Positions 53,580 through 64,000 of a stretch of 64,000 nucleotides of DNA are shown one piece after another. The stretch comes from Nicotiana tabacum (lineage: Eukaryota; Streptophyta; Magnoliopsida; Solanales; Solanaceae). Each line of letters begins with the position of its first letter. Position 1 is the first letter of the stretch. Below the pieces are notes generated by a model. The model was given only the letters and a program-made list of their open reading frames with translations, had not been told where the DNA came from and did not search any database. The translations under genes were made by a program, and so were the position numbers. The stretch lies in assembly GCF_000715075.1 (NCBI RefSeq), contig NC_134097.1, forward strand, positions 64,699,190 through 64,763,189, in the 5' to 3' direction.

Positions 53580-55279
53580 CTATTTTCAGTTTCCAACACT
53601 TCTCTGTATCATGCCCTGGGGCTCATGAACAGTACTCACAACTCATCGAGTGGTCAAGATTTCTTGGAGGGGGATTTGGCATTTTAGGCTCAATTGGATT
53701 CAGCATGCCCAACTGGCTCAACCTGTGGAACAGACTGGTATATGATTCCCCCAGTGGAGTAAAAGTTTTTACTTCGGTAACCTCTCATTCTTGAAGGCTT
53801 GGTTTGGTCGGAAACCCGTCCCGGAGGGATTTCTGTAGGCTCTTGGGGGTAGATACGTGTTTTGTGGAGCTGGGTATGGATTTTGTGGAGCTGGCACACA
53901 CCATTGTACGTGTGTCGGGGTTTGGGTATAGGCTTGTGCATGATGGACGGCAAAATGGGGATCTGGCAGTGGGTAGTAGTGCTGCGGAGGGCTATATGAA
54001 GTGTGGGGGTAATTTTGGTGGTAGGGTCGTGATTGGCTATGGTAGGGTGACGGGCCTCTAGATCCGAACCAAGCTCCGAACTCAACAGTCGTGACATCTT
54101 CTTTCTTCTTTTTCCCAAGTACACCTCCAGTGACGCTTTGAATATCCTGGGTGGTTGCCTTGATCGCTGAATAACTAATGATCTTGTTGGACTTAAGCCC
54201 CTCCTCGACCATGCCTCCCATTTTTACAACCTCGTTAAAAGATTTTCCAATTGCGGACACTAGATGACCAAAGTAGGTCGACTCCAAAGCCTGCAAAAAG
54301 TAATCAACCATCTCGCTCTCTTTCATTGGGGGGTCTACCTTTGCTGCTTGCTCCCTCCACCGGAAACCATATTCTCTAAAGTTTTCACTGTGCTTCTTTT
54401 CCAGTTTGGTCAGGCATAGTCGGTCCGGAATGATCTCAAGATTATATTGAAAGTGACAAGCGAATGTTTGGGCCAAATTGTCCCATGTGTACCACCTACT
54501 ATGATCTTGTCTGGTGTACCATTCTAACGCCGATCCACTCAAACTTTGGCTGAAATACGCCATTAGTAATTCATCTCTTCCGCCTGCTCCCCTCATCTTG
54601 CTACAAAAACCTCTCAGATGAGCCACTGGATCACCGTGTCCGTTGTACAAGTCGAATTTGGGCATTTTGAACCCCGCCGGTAGTTGTACATTTGGGAACA
54701 AACACAGGTCTTTGTAAGTTACACTTACCTGACCTCTTAGATCTCTCATATCCCTTAAGGATTATTCTATATTTTCATTTTTCTAAACATCTCTTCCTGT
54801 TCAGGATTCCTGGCCGATTTTTTTGCTTTCCCCGGTATGTCAGAATGTGGATCATATGTATAGGTTTCGGGTGCTTTGAAGGTAAGCTCCGGGGGATAAT
54901 ACTGGTTGTCCTGAGCTTGGAACACAGGTTCACTCGGGGAATTATGTAGTGCAGCTGGTGGAGATGCTACAAAGACAGGGGTGATTGGCGGAGGAGGGTA
55001 TGGAATTGATTTTGGTGGTGGAGCTTGTGGCGTATGAGAAGTAGTGCCATGGTAGTGTTGATAAATGGGAAAACCTGGATCGGTGGCGGGAAGATCCTGA
55101 GACTGAGTTAATGGCGGGGTAAAAGCAGGGTTAGCAGGGTAAGCTGGCGGTGATTGCCCTTTGGACCAGGCCTGGTACATTTCGGCCATCTGTTGCTTAA
55201 TCTTGAGCATCTCCTCTTTCAATTTATTGACGTCCAACTCCTCTACCTCAACACTAGTGTCGACATCTGGGATAGACAT
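53580..55279 (-). pseudogene. gag: Ogre gag
   Basis: The start is Met 55279 (MSIPDVDTSVEVEELDV) with a short helix and a Pro-rich region (to about 54770). After a frameshift and stop near 54765 comes the Gag core (54749-53769: LPAGFKMPKFDLYNGHGDP, WYTRQDHSRWYTWDNLAQTF, FREYGFRWREQA, MVDYFLQALES). A Tyr/Pro-rich tail and a second frameshift near 53768 follow, then a zinc knuckle CEYCS-stop-APGHDTEKC with a TGA in its middle (about 53620). The core matches the gag start of the plus-strand Ogre at the right edge of the window. Confidence 0.88.
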
Positions 55280-55753
55280 GATTTCCGGTATTGGTCCCTT
55301 CGATCTGGTTTGGTAATGATAATGTGTCAGTATCCTCTAAATAAACTAACTGCTTGAATTCTCTGGAAATCAACAAACTTGTTAGTTTTTTTAGAGTTTA
55401 ACACATATGCAATTACACGTTGAGATGCAATGCACCTAGGCAATTGACCATTTCTATCATGCATTTGCTTCGGTTGCGTGCGTCATTCCGGCCTCTCACA
55501 ATTGTGCCTCTTCTTTTAAACATTCTTTATTCTATCCTTCTTTATTTTTCCTTTTTCCCTCTTTTCTTCCCTTTTTTTTAGTGGTAATCAAATCCTATAG
55601 AGATTGCCTACGTATCATGTCTCCGCATGAATCAGACCGTGCGTAGTTCTGTCAAAATAAGCGCGAAAAGCAAAGAGACAATTTTTTGGAAATTTTTGAT
55701 TTTCATCAATAAACATTCTATTACAAACCAGATGCTTTCGGAAAGGAAAATAA
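55280..55753 (-). other. Ogre region between ORF1 and gag, cut at 55753
   Basis: Noncoding. The minus strand contains GGTCTGATTCATGCGGAGAC and ATGATACGTAGGCAATC, matching the equivalent region at 63040-63090 of the plus-strand Ogre. This shows that the sequence is internal Ogre and that the break at 55753 is an insertion or truncation point. AATAA (55749-55753) is the candidate target copy. Confidence 0.75.
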
Positions 55754-56434
55754 TGTAAGCACGTGATTTTTGCTTCACGAGCAATCATTACAAAAGGAAA
55801 CAAAAATAAAAATAGTGACAAATGACCCCGCGATACAAATTCTTCATGACATGTATTGATAGTCATTTGTGGGTCTGTCCATTTTGCATTTAATCATTAT
55901 CAAACAAAATACAAAAAATATGTGTGTCATTAAAAGAAAATTCGAAATATATATATGTGCATCGTTCGTTCTAGGTTGTGATTTAACTTACTTAAATATT
56001 TTTGTGATAACTATGTGGAAATGTTACAGTGTGGTTGATTTTAATTTCACTATTTTATTATCTCATTTTTGTTTAAAAGAAAAAAAAGGAAAGCAAAAGA
56101 GTGAAGGAAAATCGGTTTGGGCCCAAAGAAATAAAACAAAGCAGGCCCAAACAGACACTCGAGTCCAGTCCAAAACCGGCTGCCCAAGCAGCAATTCAAA
56201 CGACGCCGTATAAAGGCGTTCGATCTGAGCCATCTGTCCAGGCCAATCCAACGTCTCAGGACCCCTTTCAACGACCCGTTTTCAAACCCGACCCAATAAC
56301 CGGTCTGACCCAACCCCTCACTTAAACCAAACGACCCCGTTTAACTACCAAACGACCCCGTCTCATTTCTCACCATCATATCCAAGCCGTTGAGATCATC
56401 TGATCTAATGGCTCAGATCCAATCGGCCTCCCCA

Positions 56435-56442
56435 TATATAAA
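56435..56442 (+). promoter_or_regulatory. TATA box of the Ogre LTR
   Basis: TATATAAA in CCCCATATATAAACTC lies about 680 bp into the LTR, followed by a C-rich start-site region; this is the probable core promoter. Confidence 0.6.
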
Positions 56443-58990
56443 CTCAACCCTTCACCCCACGCCCCCTATCCGAACCCCCCTCACTCGTCTCCTTCCCCAA
56501 CCTGAAACCCCCAAACCCTAGCAAGCCGCCCTAGTTTCCCTTCCACCAAAACCCGGCGGCATGAACGCCGGTGGCCACCTCCCGAACACCCTAAGACCCC
56601 CTCACTCCCCTGAACACGAATCCACTAACCATGAACCTCGAATCACCTCCTGTCGTCTCGAATCTGGATTTGAAGATTCGAGACAAAACTCGATCTATAC
56701 CAAACCTCACCATCTTTGTATCAGACACTCCCCTGACCTTCCTCGTGACCAAACCAAGCTTGGTTTGGTCCGAATCTACCCACAACTCCTAAAAATCCAG
56801 ATCTGAAAATCCAGACCTTAGAACACATACACCTGGGGAATCCGGCTGGTCTTAACAAGGGTTTGAGGTCTAATAGACCTTAATCAAGGTGTTCTCATGT
56901 GAGAACACCCTGATTAAAGTTTGTTCGGTCTCAAGAGTTCGAAGTTGAGTCAGATTTGGGTCATTTTGATTTCAAACTTTTTGGTAAGTTTTCCTTTCTT
57001 TTGTTTTAGTTCTAATTAAGTTGTCAGCATGTTTCGTTGTGTTTGTTTGTTATGTTGTTATTTTTCATTCGGATTTCTTCCATCTCTGTTAAAGGCCTTT
57101 TATTTGGTCAATTATCTTCTGTTTGTGTTCTAAATACACTCTATGATAAACATGATCGTCAATTAGATTAATCGTCAAATGAGTTAATTCATATAGGCCC
57201 CAGTAATTGAACAAAAGTTGTTTGATGCCCTTTAAGTCCCTGAACGTATTGTTTATATGAGCGACTGATTATTACCTGTTATAATTAGTATAGTAGACTC
57301 GATAAATGTCGTCGATTAGTTTTCTATAACTAATGAATCGAATGAGCTAATAATGTCGCATGACTAATTAAACTTTGCCACTGACCAAATGCCCCAGCAT
57401 TGTTTGAAATGGTTTGTTTGCATTGTAAAAATGACTGAAAAGGGTTCAGTCCAGGCAGTCTGAATTTGAACTTTCATCAGTTCAAAAATGCCCTGATGCT
57501 GCAATGGGCAGGGCAGTAATAATCAAGGTTAAGCAGGGGTATTCTGGGGTGTTAAAAAGGACAGAAAGATTAGTTTAAATGAGCTGACAAGTAGGGTATT
57601 AATTTGGGATTAAATTAATGCCAATGGGGGACCGGACCTAAGAGTATGGGAATTAATTGAATACTTAAACCCATAACCCTTGATTAGAGTAATAAGACAG
57701 GGCATGGGGGCTGATTAAGGATTCCAAGAAAGATGCCTTTAGGCATGGGGAGTTAAGGGGTATGGGCAGTTTGCAAGTAGGAGGGAGGCAGTTTAGCTGC
57801 ACTGGTTCATTTGGCTTATAAATAAGCCATTTGAGAACTGAAAAAGGGCTGGACTTTTGAGTCTTCAGGACAGAAAAACAAAACAAAAGGCTGAAAAAAC
57901 TTTAGTCTGAAGAGAGGTCTAGTGAGTCCCAAATCATAACAGTATAAACATAAGGTAGTTTCCAATAGACATTGTAACCAACACTGCCTGAAGTTGTATA
58001 AGAGTGCATATTGGTCAAGCTGTCTTGGCCAAGTTCTGTTGCTTGCATTGACTGAGCAGTTTGTGGTTGTTGAACTGGTGGTTTTACTGCATTTGAACCC
58101 TCAGTTATTGCTGTTATTTCATTACTCTTTCCTGGGATTACTGGCTTGGTACTCGACTATCTGCTAGTCCTTGTATTCTGGGAGACATTGTTGGTTGTCT
58201 GTGGCTGTGGAAAACACTTGGTTTGGTTGGTTGTTGCTGTGTTGTTGCTGTGTGTCTGCTGCTGCTGTATTCGTTGCATACTACTCAACTGATCACTCTC
58301 TCTTTCTTCCTTTCCTTTCTATACCAAGTACACACCTAATACACTGTCCGATGTAGTTGGAAACTTGAGTATGAATGTAAATGAAAAGACCTGAAGAATG
58401 TTTTTTATACATAGTTTGCTACTTTAAATATCATGTAATGTGGAAATATTTTATTCTTGTTTTGGATGCTGGAAATAGCCTTCAGGCCCAACAACTGTTA
58501 ACGAATGGTAGTTGAATTGTGTATATGGGATGGTGATAAGAGTATGCCTAAGGCAGTAGGTTGTATCTTAGATTTGGTGCAATGGTGTAGTATAAGCATA
58601 TAATGTATGCCAAGCATGAAAATCGTACACTGTTAATTAAGTACTTTCCTTTCCCATAAAATGCCATATAACTGTTAAAACCATGTTTTAAGATAATGAA
58701 CACAGGGTTTACAATCTCAACCCCACAAAGTTCGAGCCCGGGTCAAAACAGACCAAGCGGGCTCGCATCGAACGAGCAGTGGCCCAGGTCTGGCCTATTA
58801 CGCATGGGCTGGATTTGGGCCCGGGATTATTTGTTCGGCTGACGGTACATGCAGCCTCATTTCTGACTTTAAAGCATTTCCGAATTCCGTTACAAACAAC
58901 TCGCAAGCATGTAATTAATTAGGACTATCTACTGTTTTCAATTGATAGAGACAAACACGACAAGAAACGTAGTTGCTATAGGATATCCTT

Positions 58991-59610
58991 TTAAAATAAG
59001 AACGAGATGAGCCTCGATGAAAATAAACAAAACGCGCAGATGCGGGGCCCTTGTTAAATGTATATTATTGAAGCATTTAGTTTCCAGGACGGGTTGTTTA
59101 GCAAATCTCACAACCCTCCTAAAATAACGATACGTTAGTCTCGTTAGAATACGATTTAATAAACCTTACCTTCTCAAACTCGGGTGCACATTTATGTGAC
59201 CCAAATCCAAATCTCGACGGGTTCGAAATGTATTTCTAATCACGGGTACATTGATTGTGACGTGGTTCGAGAGGCATATCCATGACGTCGCGAATTCCTT
59301 TTAAAAGTAGAACGAGACGAGCCTCGTCAAACAAAAAAATGTACACAGCTGCGGGGCCCTCTAACTGTATATATATTAAAACACTTAGAATTCGGGACAG
59401 ACCGTTTAGCGAATTTTTCGGCCTTACCCAAAACAACAATACGCTAGTTGCTTTAGGCACGTCTTAATAATTTATTCTCCTTAATTCAGGTGCACATTTA
59501 TGTGACCCAAATCCAAATCTCAACCGAGTCAAAAATATGTCAACAATCACGGGTGCATTGATGAAACGTGGTTCGAGATATGTTTTCACAACGTTGCAAA
59601 TCTTATAAAA
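58991..59610 (+). repeat. 310-bp tandem duplication within the LTR
   Basis: The segment beginning TTAAAATAAGAACGAGATGAG at 58991 (given to 20 bases: TTAAAATAAGAACGAGATGA) recurs at 59301 as TTAAAAGTAGAACGAGACGA. Both copies contain GTGCACATTTATGTGACCC and CAAATCCAAATCTC. They are visibly diverged, so the duplication is not recent. Confidence 0.85.
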
Positions 59611-59973
59611 TAACAGTAAATAATAAAAGCGGTTTAAAAATAAAAATTTGCACATAAGTTCATATTATATTTAAAATCAGATAAATAAGCCAAATATAAC
59701 AGTTAAGAGACCGTGCTAGAACCACGGAACTCGGGAATGCCTAACACCTTCTCCCGGGTTAACAGAATTCCTTATCCGGATTTCTGGTACGCAGACTGTA
59801 ATATAGAGTCATTCTTTTCCTCGATTCGGGATTAAAATTGGTGACTTGGGACACCCTAAATCTCCCAAGTGGCGACTCTGAAATAAACAAATAAATCCCC
59901 TTTCGATTGTCCTTTAATTGGAAAAAACTCCCTTGCACCCCCTCGGGTGCGGAAAAAGGAGGTGTGACAGCTC

Positions 59974-59990
59974 TGACGACTCTGCTGGGG
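59974..59990 (+). promoter_or_regulatory. Primer-binding site (Arg tRNA type, one mismatch)
   Basis: TGACGACTCTGCTGGGG lies 4 bp after the LTR. Ogre elements carry TGGCGACTCTGCTGGGG, complementary to an arginine tRNA; here the third base is A instead of G. Confidence 0.8.
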
Positions 59991-60734
59991 ATTATAAAAC
60001 CCAGAACCACTGGTTCAGGGTTAAGAATTCGAGCTTAGAATAATTGTTGTTATTTGGCTTTATTTATTATCTGATTTTTACCTGATATATGCTTAATGTG
60101 CTAAATGATGCTTTTACCGCTTTAATATTATCTGAATTGTGTATATAAAACTGCTACGAAACCCTTCTTTCTGAGTCTTCTGAATTTATGGTGTACACGT
60201 GCGCGTGACCCACCTTTCTGTTAAAGTCATGCCAAATAAGACGGAGTTGGGACAAGTAACTAGGCCGGGCAGACTTTTGTGCTCCCGGTACGTTGCCCCC
60301 GCTTCGGCTCAAACTGTCCATTTGGGTAAGCCAGGTTTAGAACAATCAACCTCAGGGTTACACTTAGAATAACTCAGCCATGCACCGGATCCCTAGTAGG
60401 AACGTTTATTTGCATCACGTGCATTTGGACTTAGGGGACTCAACACAGGGGTTGGGTCTGTCTAAGACAGGTGAACCCGAAATAAAAAGACCATCCTGAT
60501 GCATCCTACTTGCTATACGTGCATTCATTTGCCTCGAACATGCTTGCTGACCGGCTTAAATGAAATCATGGTAAGAGCTGAGGAGTAAAATGGGTCATAA
60601 TAAAAAAAATATATATATATATGTAATAAAAAATAAAATATAGTTTTAAATCTTGAAATAGTTTTAACCAAAAACGATTGGAGTATGTTTTCAAAATGAG
60701 TCTTGACTTTATTAAATTAAATTTTAGATACAAA
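59991..60734 (+). other. Ogre leader
   Basis: Noncoding leader between primer site and ORF1, with a poly-A and TA-rich tract at 60600-60625. No gene is visible. Confidence 0.7.
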
Positions 60735-62804
60735 ATGAGCACCACACAAAACCCCTCCTCCGCAAATACAGAAGAGTTTCTATTCCAGCTTCAAATGTGG
60801 TGGGGTGAATTAGGCGAAGATGGTCAAAAGTGGGTCATCAAGCATTTGGGAAATCTCCCGGACATTATGAAAGTTAAACCCCGTGAGGATCTGATTGCGG
60901 CATTAGTAACTTTTTGGGACCCTGTTCACAATGTCTTTCGTTTCTCTGACTTCGAGCTCACTCCTACATTAGAAGAGGTAGCTGGATATGTTGGTTTTGA
61001 CGGAAGTTTAAGGAATCAAAGCTTGATATTCACGAAGGCTCCCTCGGTACATCGATTCTTCGGTCTTTTGAACATCAGCAGTCAAATCAGGAAAAGCAAC
61101 GTCGTCAACGGATGTTGTTCTTTCAACTTTTTGTATTCAAGGTTCGGAAAGTCAGATGGGTTCGAAATTCATGAGAAAGGCTTTACTAACAAACAAGACA
61201 AAGACGCATGGCAGGTTCACCGTCGTTTCGCCTTCATGGTGGCTTTTCTAGGAATCATGGTCTTCCCGAACAAAGAACGAACAATCGATATTCGCACCGC
61301 AAAAGTTGTGCAAATCCTCACCTCCAAGGAAAACCACACCCTTGTCCCCATCATTCTCTCGGACATTTATCGGGCTTTGACTTTATGTAAAGCGGGAGCG
61401 AAAGTCTTCGAGGGATGCGAAATTTTGTTGCAAATGTGGCTGATTGAACATCTCCAACAATAGCCAAAGATCATATAGTACAGGCCAAACAACGATAATT
61501 ACATCGAGGGTTATAAGGAAAGAGTGAAAAATTATCAGGTTTCAGAAGGGACAGAAGCATGGGTATCTCGGCTAAGGGCTCTAATGGCAAATCAAATTGA
61601 ATGGACTTTGGGATGGCTATCAATGAGGGAAGTAATACATATGTCAAACTCAAATAGTTATCTGCTACTATTGGGATTGAGAAGCATCCAGCCATACGCG
61701 CCATTGAGAGTCCTAAGACAACTAGGAAGATATCAAGTAGTTCCTGATGATGAAGATTTGAGTGCGCAAGAAATCGAACTACACCCAGAGGCCACTATTC
61801 CTGAGGCGTTACTTCAGTAGATGTGGAATGGATGTCGATACTTAAAAAGCGATACTCAAGTCCCAGACACTACAAAGGGTGAGATAAATCCTGGATATGC
61901 AAGGTGTTTCGAGAAACGGTCTCGCGTGGATGAGGAACCAGAACCTAAGCTGAGAAGGCCAACTAAAAGACCCCATATTCAAAACTTTAATGATAAAATC
62001 CAAGAGCGGTTGATCTGGGGAGAAAAAGAGAAGGGATACAAAGCAACTATCCACGCCCTAAAGGAAAATCTAAGGAACCTCAGTCTGGAGAAGGATTTGC
62101 AAGCACAAGAAGCTGAAGGCGAGAAGAAGAGTCTAGCCTGTGAGAATGAAAGTCTTCATGCTCGATTTCTGAAAATGAAAAAGGTTGCTGAAACGCCAAT
62201 GAGGAATTGGAAGGATCAAAAAACCATCGCCAATCTTTTTGAAAGAATGCAGGATTATGATTCCATTCTTGCTGCAAAAGAAAGGGCGTTGAGCAAAGCA
62301 AAAGAAAGGATCCAACAATTAAACGAAGAAGCCAGATCTGATAAGGAACGCCAAAATAGGCAATCCGAGAAAGACAGGGCACAATTCAAGAAGGAAAAAG
62401 ACCATTGGATACGATCAGAAGACCAACTTCGTGCACAACTAGAAGAGGCAAGAAGGTACAGAGAGCATCAACAAGAGGACACTGATAGAGAAAGAGCGCA
62501 GATGAGATTAGAGCAGGCCAGACTCCGAGCTCTATTGGAGTCAGCCCTAGATCGCGAAGGCCGTATCCGAGATATAGCCACCACTCGCCAGCAGCAATTG
62601 CAGGATCAAGGCCAACATCTCCAAAATTTCAGGGCACAGATCCACGACCTGGCGGTCTACACCTCTCAAAGTTATGTAAACTGCCAAGGAATGGATTATG
62701 AAAGGTTTACCGAGCATGCACCCACCTTTGCCCGTCATCTAGCAGTGGAGTTGGAAAGGATGTATCGAACATTGGGAGGACATCCGGGTCAAGCCCCGCC
62801 TTGA
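60735..62804 (+). pseudogene. Ogre ORF1 (additional ORF upstream of gag), three in-frame TAGs
   Basis: The preferred start is Met 60735 (MSTTQNPSSANTEE), though the frame is open from 60678. The first half (to about 61810) has the pattern LTPTLEEVAGYVGFDGSL and RRFAFMVAFLGIMVFP, resembling plant mobile-domain/DUF7745-type sequences often found as ORF1 in Ogre elements (domain name from memory). The second half (61821-62804) is a long Glu/Arg/Gln-rich coiled coil (KAKERIQQLNEEAR, RERAQMRLEQARLRALLES) ending LGGHPGQAPP. TAGs at 61461, 61476 and 61818 are the only breaks and all lie in the same frame. The role of ORF1 is unknown; coiled-coil assembly is plausible. Confidence 0.82.
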
Positions 62805-63367
62805 GCAAATGATCTAATAATTTACAACACAAGTGGAAAGTGGGGCACGTTATGAGATGTTAAGAATTGTATCTTTTATTTCAATTTGAATGTGTGTATT
62901 TCAAGACATTGTTTACAAAGTTTTCAAATGTAATGTTGATCATTTTCTTTTGTGTGTATTTCAAGACATTGTTTTTACAAAGTTTTCAAATGTAATGTTT
63001 GTTCATTTTCTTTTTATAAATGTTAGCCTCAGGGCAGAACTACGCCTGGTCTGATTCACGCGGGGACGTGATACGTAGGCAATCCTCATAAGATTCGACC
63101 GTTTTTAATAAAGAAAGAAAAGAAAATACAAAAACGAATAAAAAGGGGATAACTGAGCAAGCCGGGATGACGCATGTTGTTTGAAGCAAAGCATATAGAA
63201 ACGGTTAACTGCCTAGGTGCATTGCATCCTCTATGTGTTATGATCCAACCTGTTGAAATCTAACGCTAACGAAGTTTGTTATTGTCTGATTCAGACAAGT
63301 TAGTTGTTAAAGAACTCTGGCAACACACTCATACCAAACCAGATCCAAAGGACCGGTAGCGACGAGC
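62805..63367 (+). other. Spacer between Ogre ORF1 and gag
   Basis: Noncoding. It contains a 60-bp duplication (TGTGTGTATTTCAAGACATTG from 62891 and again from 62951; quoted core GTGTATTTCAAGACATTG) and the conserved block GGTCTGATTCACGCGGGGAC followed by GATACGTAGGCAATC. In the minus-strand copy the same block lies at 55600-55660. Confidence 0.75.
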
Positions 63368-64000
63368 ATGACTACTTTAGAGAATAGTAACGAGGAAGAA
63401 AGGCCAATGGGCCAGTTGCTAAAAGAAGCGATGGAAAAATTGAAAGGATGGGACTAGAGATGAATGCAATGCAGCTAGCCCTAGCCAAAACACAAAAGAG
63501 TCCTGAAACGCTGGGACACATGCCGGAATACCCTCACTCTGGCCCTTCCACAAGCCGTCCAAATCCCCTGTATCATCAAGAAAGAAGCCCTCATGATTCC
63601 CAAGCTCCACCACCCCATCAACCTCTCCCAACACCCAATATTCCCATCTTTGTGGGACCCGCATCAGCCCCTTTGCAAAGAACGACCAGTGAGCCATTGT
63701 TTCAGGCTCACGATACACAATACTATCCCCCTAAGCCTACATTCCATGCACCCGAGCCTCAAGCTTACAATCCACATTTGGAAGTGCCGGCAGAGATTGA
63801 AAAGCCGGCTAAGGCCCCTGAACAGGATGAAGTGCTGAGAAAATTCAAAAGCCTGGAGCAGTCCTTCAGGAACTTGCACGGGTTAGGCAATCAAGTCAGC
63901 GTAGCATACAAAGACCTGTGCCCTTTCCCAGACGTCCAACTCCCGGCTGGGTTCAAGATGCCTAAGTTTGATTTATATGAAGGGCACGGTGACCCCATGG
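63368..64000 (+). pseudogene. gag: Ogre gag, N-terminal part, frameshifted, continues past window
   Basis: Met 63368 starts MTTLENSNEEERPMG, LLKEAMEKLKG; a frameshift near 63446 moves the reading to the frame containing Met 63448 (MGLEMNAMQLALAK). A Pro-rich region and then VLRKFKSLEQSFRNL, VSVAYKDLCPFPDVQL and GFKMPKFDLYEGHGDP follow, matching the minus-strand gag. The last frame is open to the window edge. Confidence 0.85.

Larger units (their letters stand above)
40975..55753 (-). mobile_element. Ogre/Tat retrotransposon, minus strand, interrupted
   Basis: From the left: 3' LTR (40975-45262), polypurine tract, a 3-kb noncoding 3' region with minisatellites, pol (48333-51766), an intron (51767-51951), the G-patch-like and protease segment, gag (to 55279), and part of the region upstream of gag (55280-55753). 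ORF1 and the 5' LTR are absent here because a plus-strand Ogre LTR starts at 55754. The intron, long LTR, G-patch-like segment and extra RNase H identify the Ogre/Tat lineage. Confidence 0.9.
55754..59969 (+). repeat. 5' LTR of the plus-strand Ogre (4,216 bp)
   Basis: Starts TGTAAGCACGTGATTTTTG and ends GGAGGTGTGACA, followed by the primer site. It contains a TATA box at 56435-56442 and a 310-bp tandem duplication (58991-59610). The small open frames in it, including 56101-56325 and 56561-56806, are not supported as genes. Confidence 0.9.
55754..64000 (+). mobile_element. Ogre retrotransposon, plus strand, 5' part
   Basis: It has a 4.2-kb 5' LTR (55754-59969), a tRNA-Arg-type primer site, a leader, ORF1 (60735-62804), a spacer and the start of gag, and runs off the right edge. 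It sits inside the minus-strand Ogre between that element's gag and ORF1, in the opposite orientation. Its own damage is light in the part seen: three in-frame TAG codons in ORF1 and one frameshift in gag. Confidence 0.9.

Noticed and set aside
56101..56806. Short ORFs near the Ogre TATA box
   Set aside because: They are within the LTR, Pro- and Thr-rich by composition, and have no similarity I can recognise.
61842..62382. Minus-strand ORFs rich in Phe, Leu and Ser
   Set aside because: They are antisense shadows of the Glu/Arg-rich coiled coil of Ogre ORF1.

Overview
The window reads as plant nuclear DNA, and the repeat families suggest Solanaceae (Nicotiana/Solanum-like; this is an impression from family resemblance, not a database match). 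It is AT-rich, the one recognisable host gene has spliceosomal introns, and nearly all the rest is LTR retrotransposons nested in one another. I found no rRNA, tRNA, CRISPR array or bacterial-type gene. Almost all transposon reading frames carry stops and frameshifts.

Left part (1-24720). A minus-strand Ty3/gypsy element (1-2927) supplies one LTR, a tRNA-iMet-type primer site, gag, protease and a piece of integrase. It abuts a minus-strand gag-protease remnant of a Tat-like element (2928-4245, resuming at 15677-15785). A structurally complete plus-strand element (4246-15671) sits inside that remnant, with TG...CA LTRs of 711 and 718 bp and a CAAAT target duplication. It keeps decayed gag and protease but shows no reverse transcriptase, RNase H or integrase. 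In their place it has minisatellites and two tandem copies of an antisense reading frame. Next come a 5'-truncated plus-strand Tekay/Del chromovirus (15786-21496) and a truncated minus-strand Copia element (21497-24720).

Middle part (24721-32965). A small Ale/Retrofit-type Copia element (25286-28777, TSD TCATA) interrupts a Stowaway-like MITE. A minus-strand Copia LTR/RNase H fragment (30180-30533) then precedes a five-exon gene for a NEDD8/RUB-conjugating E2 enzyme (UBC12/RCE1 type, 30628-32789, 182 residues). It is the only host protein-coding gene recognised. Its first intron contains an 81-bp tandem repeat.

Right part (32966-64000). This is a four-level nest: a chromovirus LTR fragment (32966-33303), interrupted by a minus-strand Tekay/Del element lacking PR-RT-RH (33304-40974), whose 5' LTR is interrupted by a minus-strand Ogre/Tat element (40975-55753). 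That in turn appears to be interrupted by a plus-strand Ogre (55754 to beyond the window). The minus-strand Ogre shows gag, protease, a G-patch-like segment, an intron with an in-frame splice, RT, two RNase H-like regions, integrase and a 3' region with minisatellites. The plus-strand Ogre shows a 4.2-kb LTR, primer site, ORF1 and the start of gag. The right halves of all four layers should lie beyond 64000.
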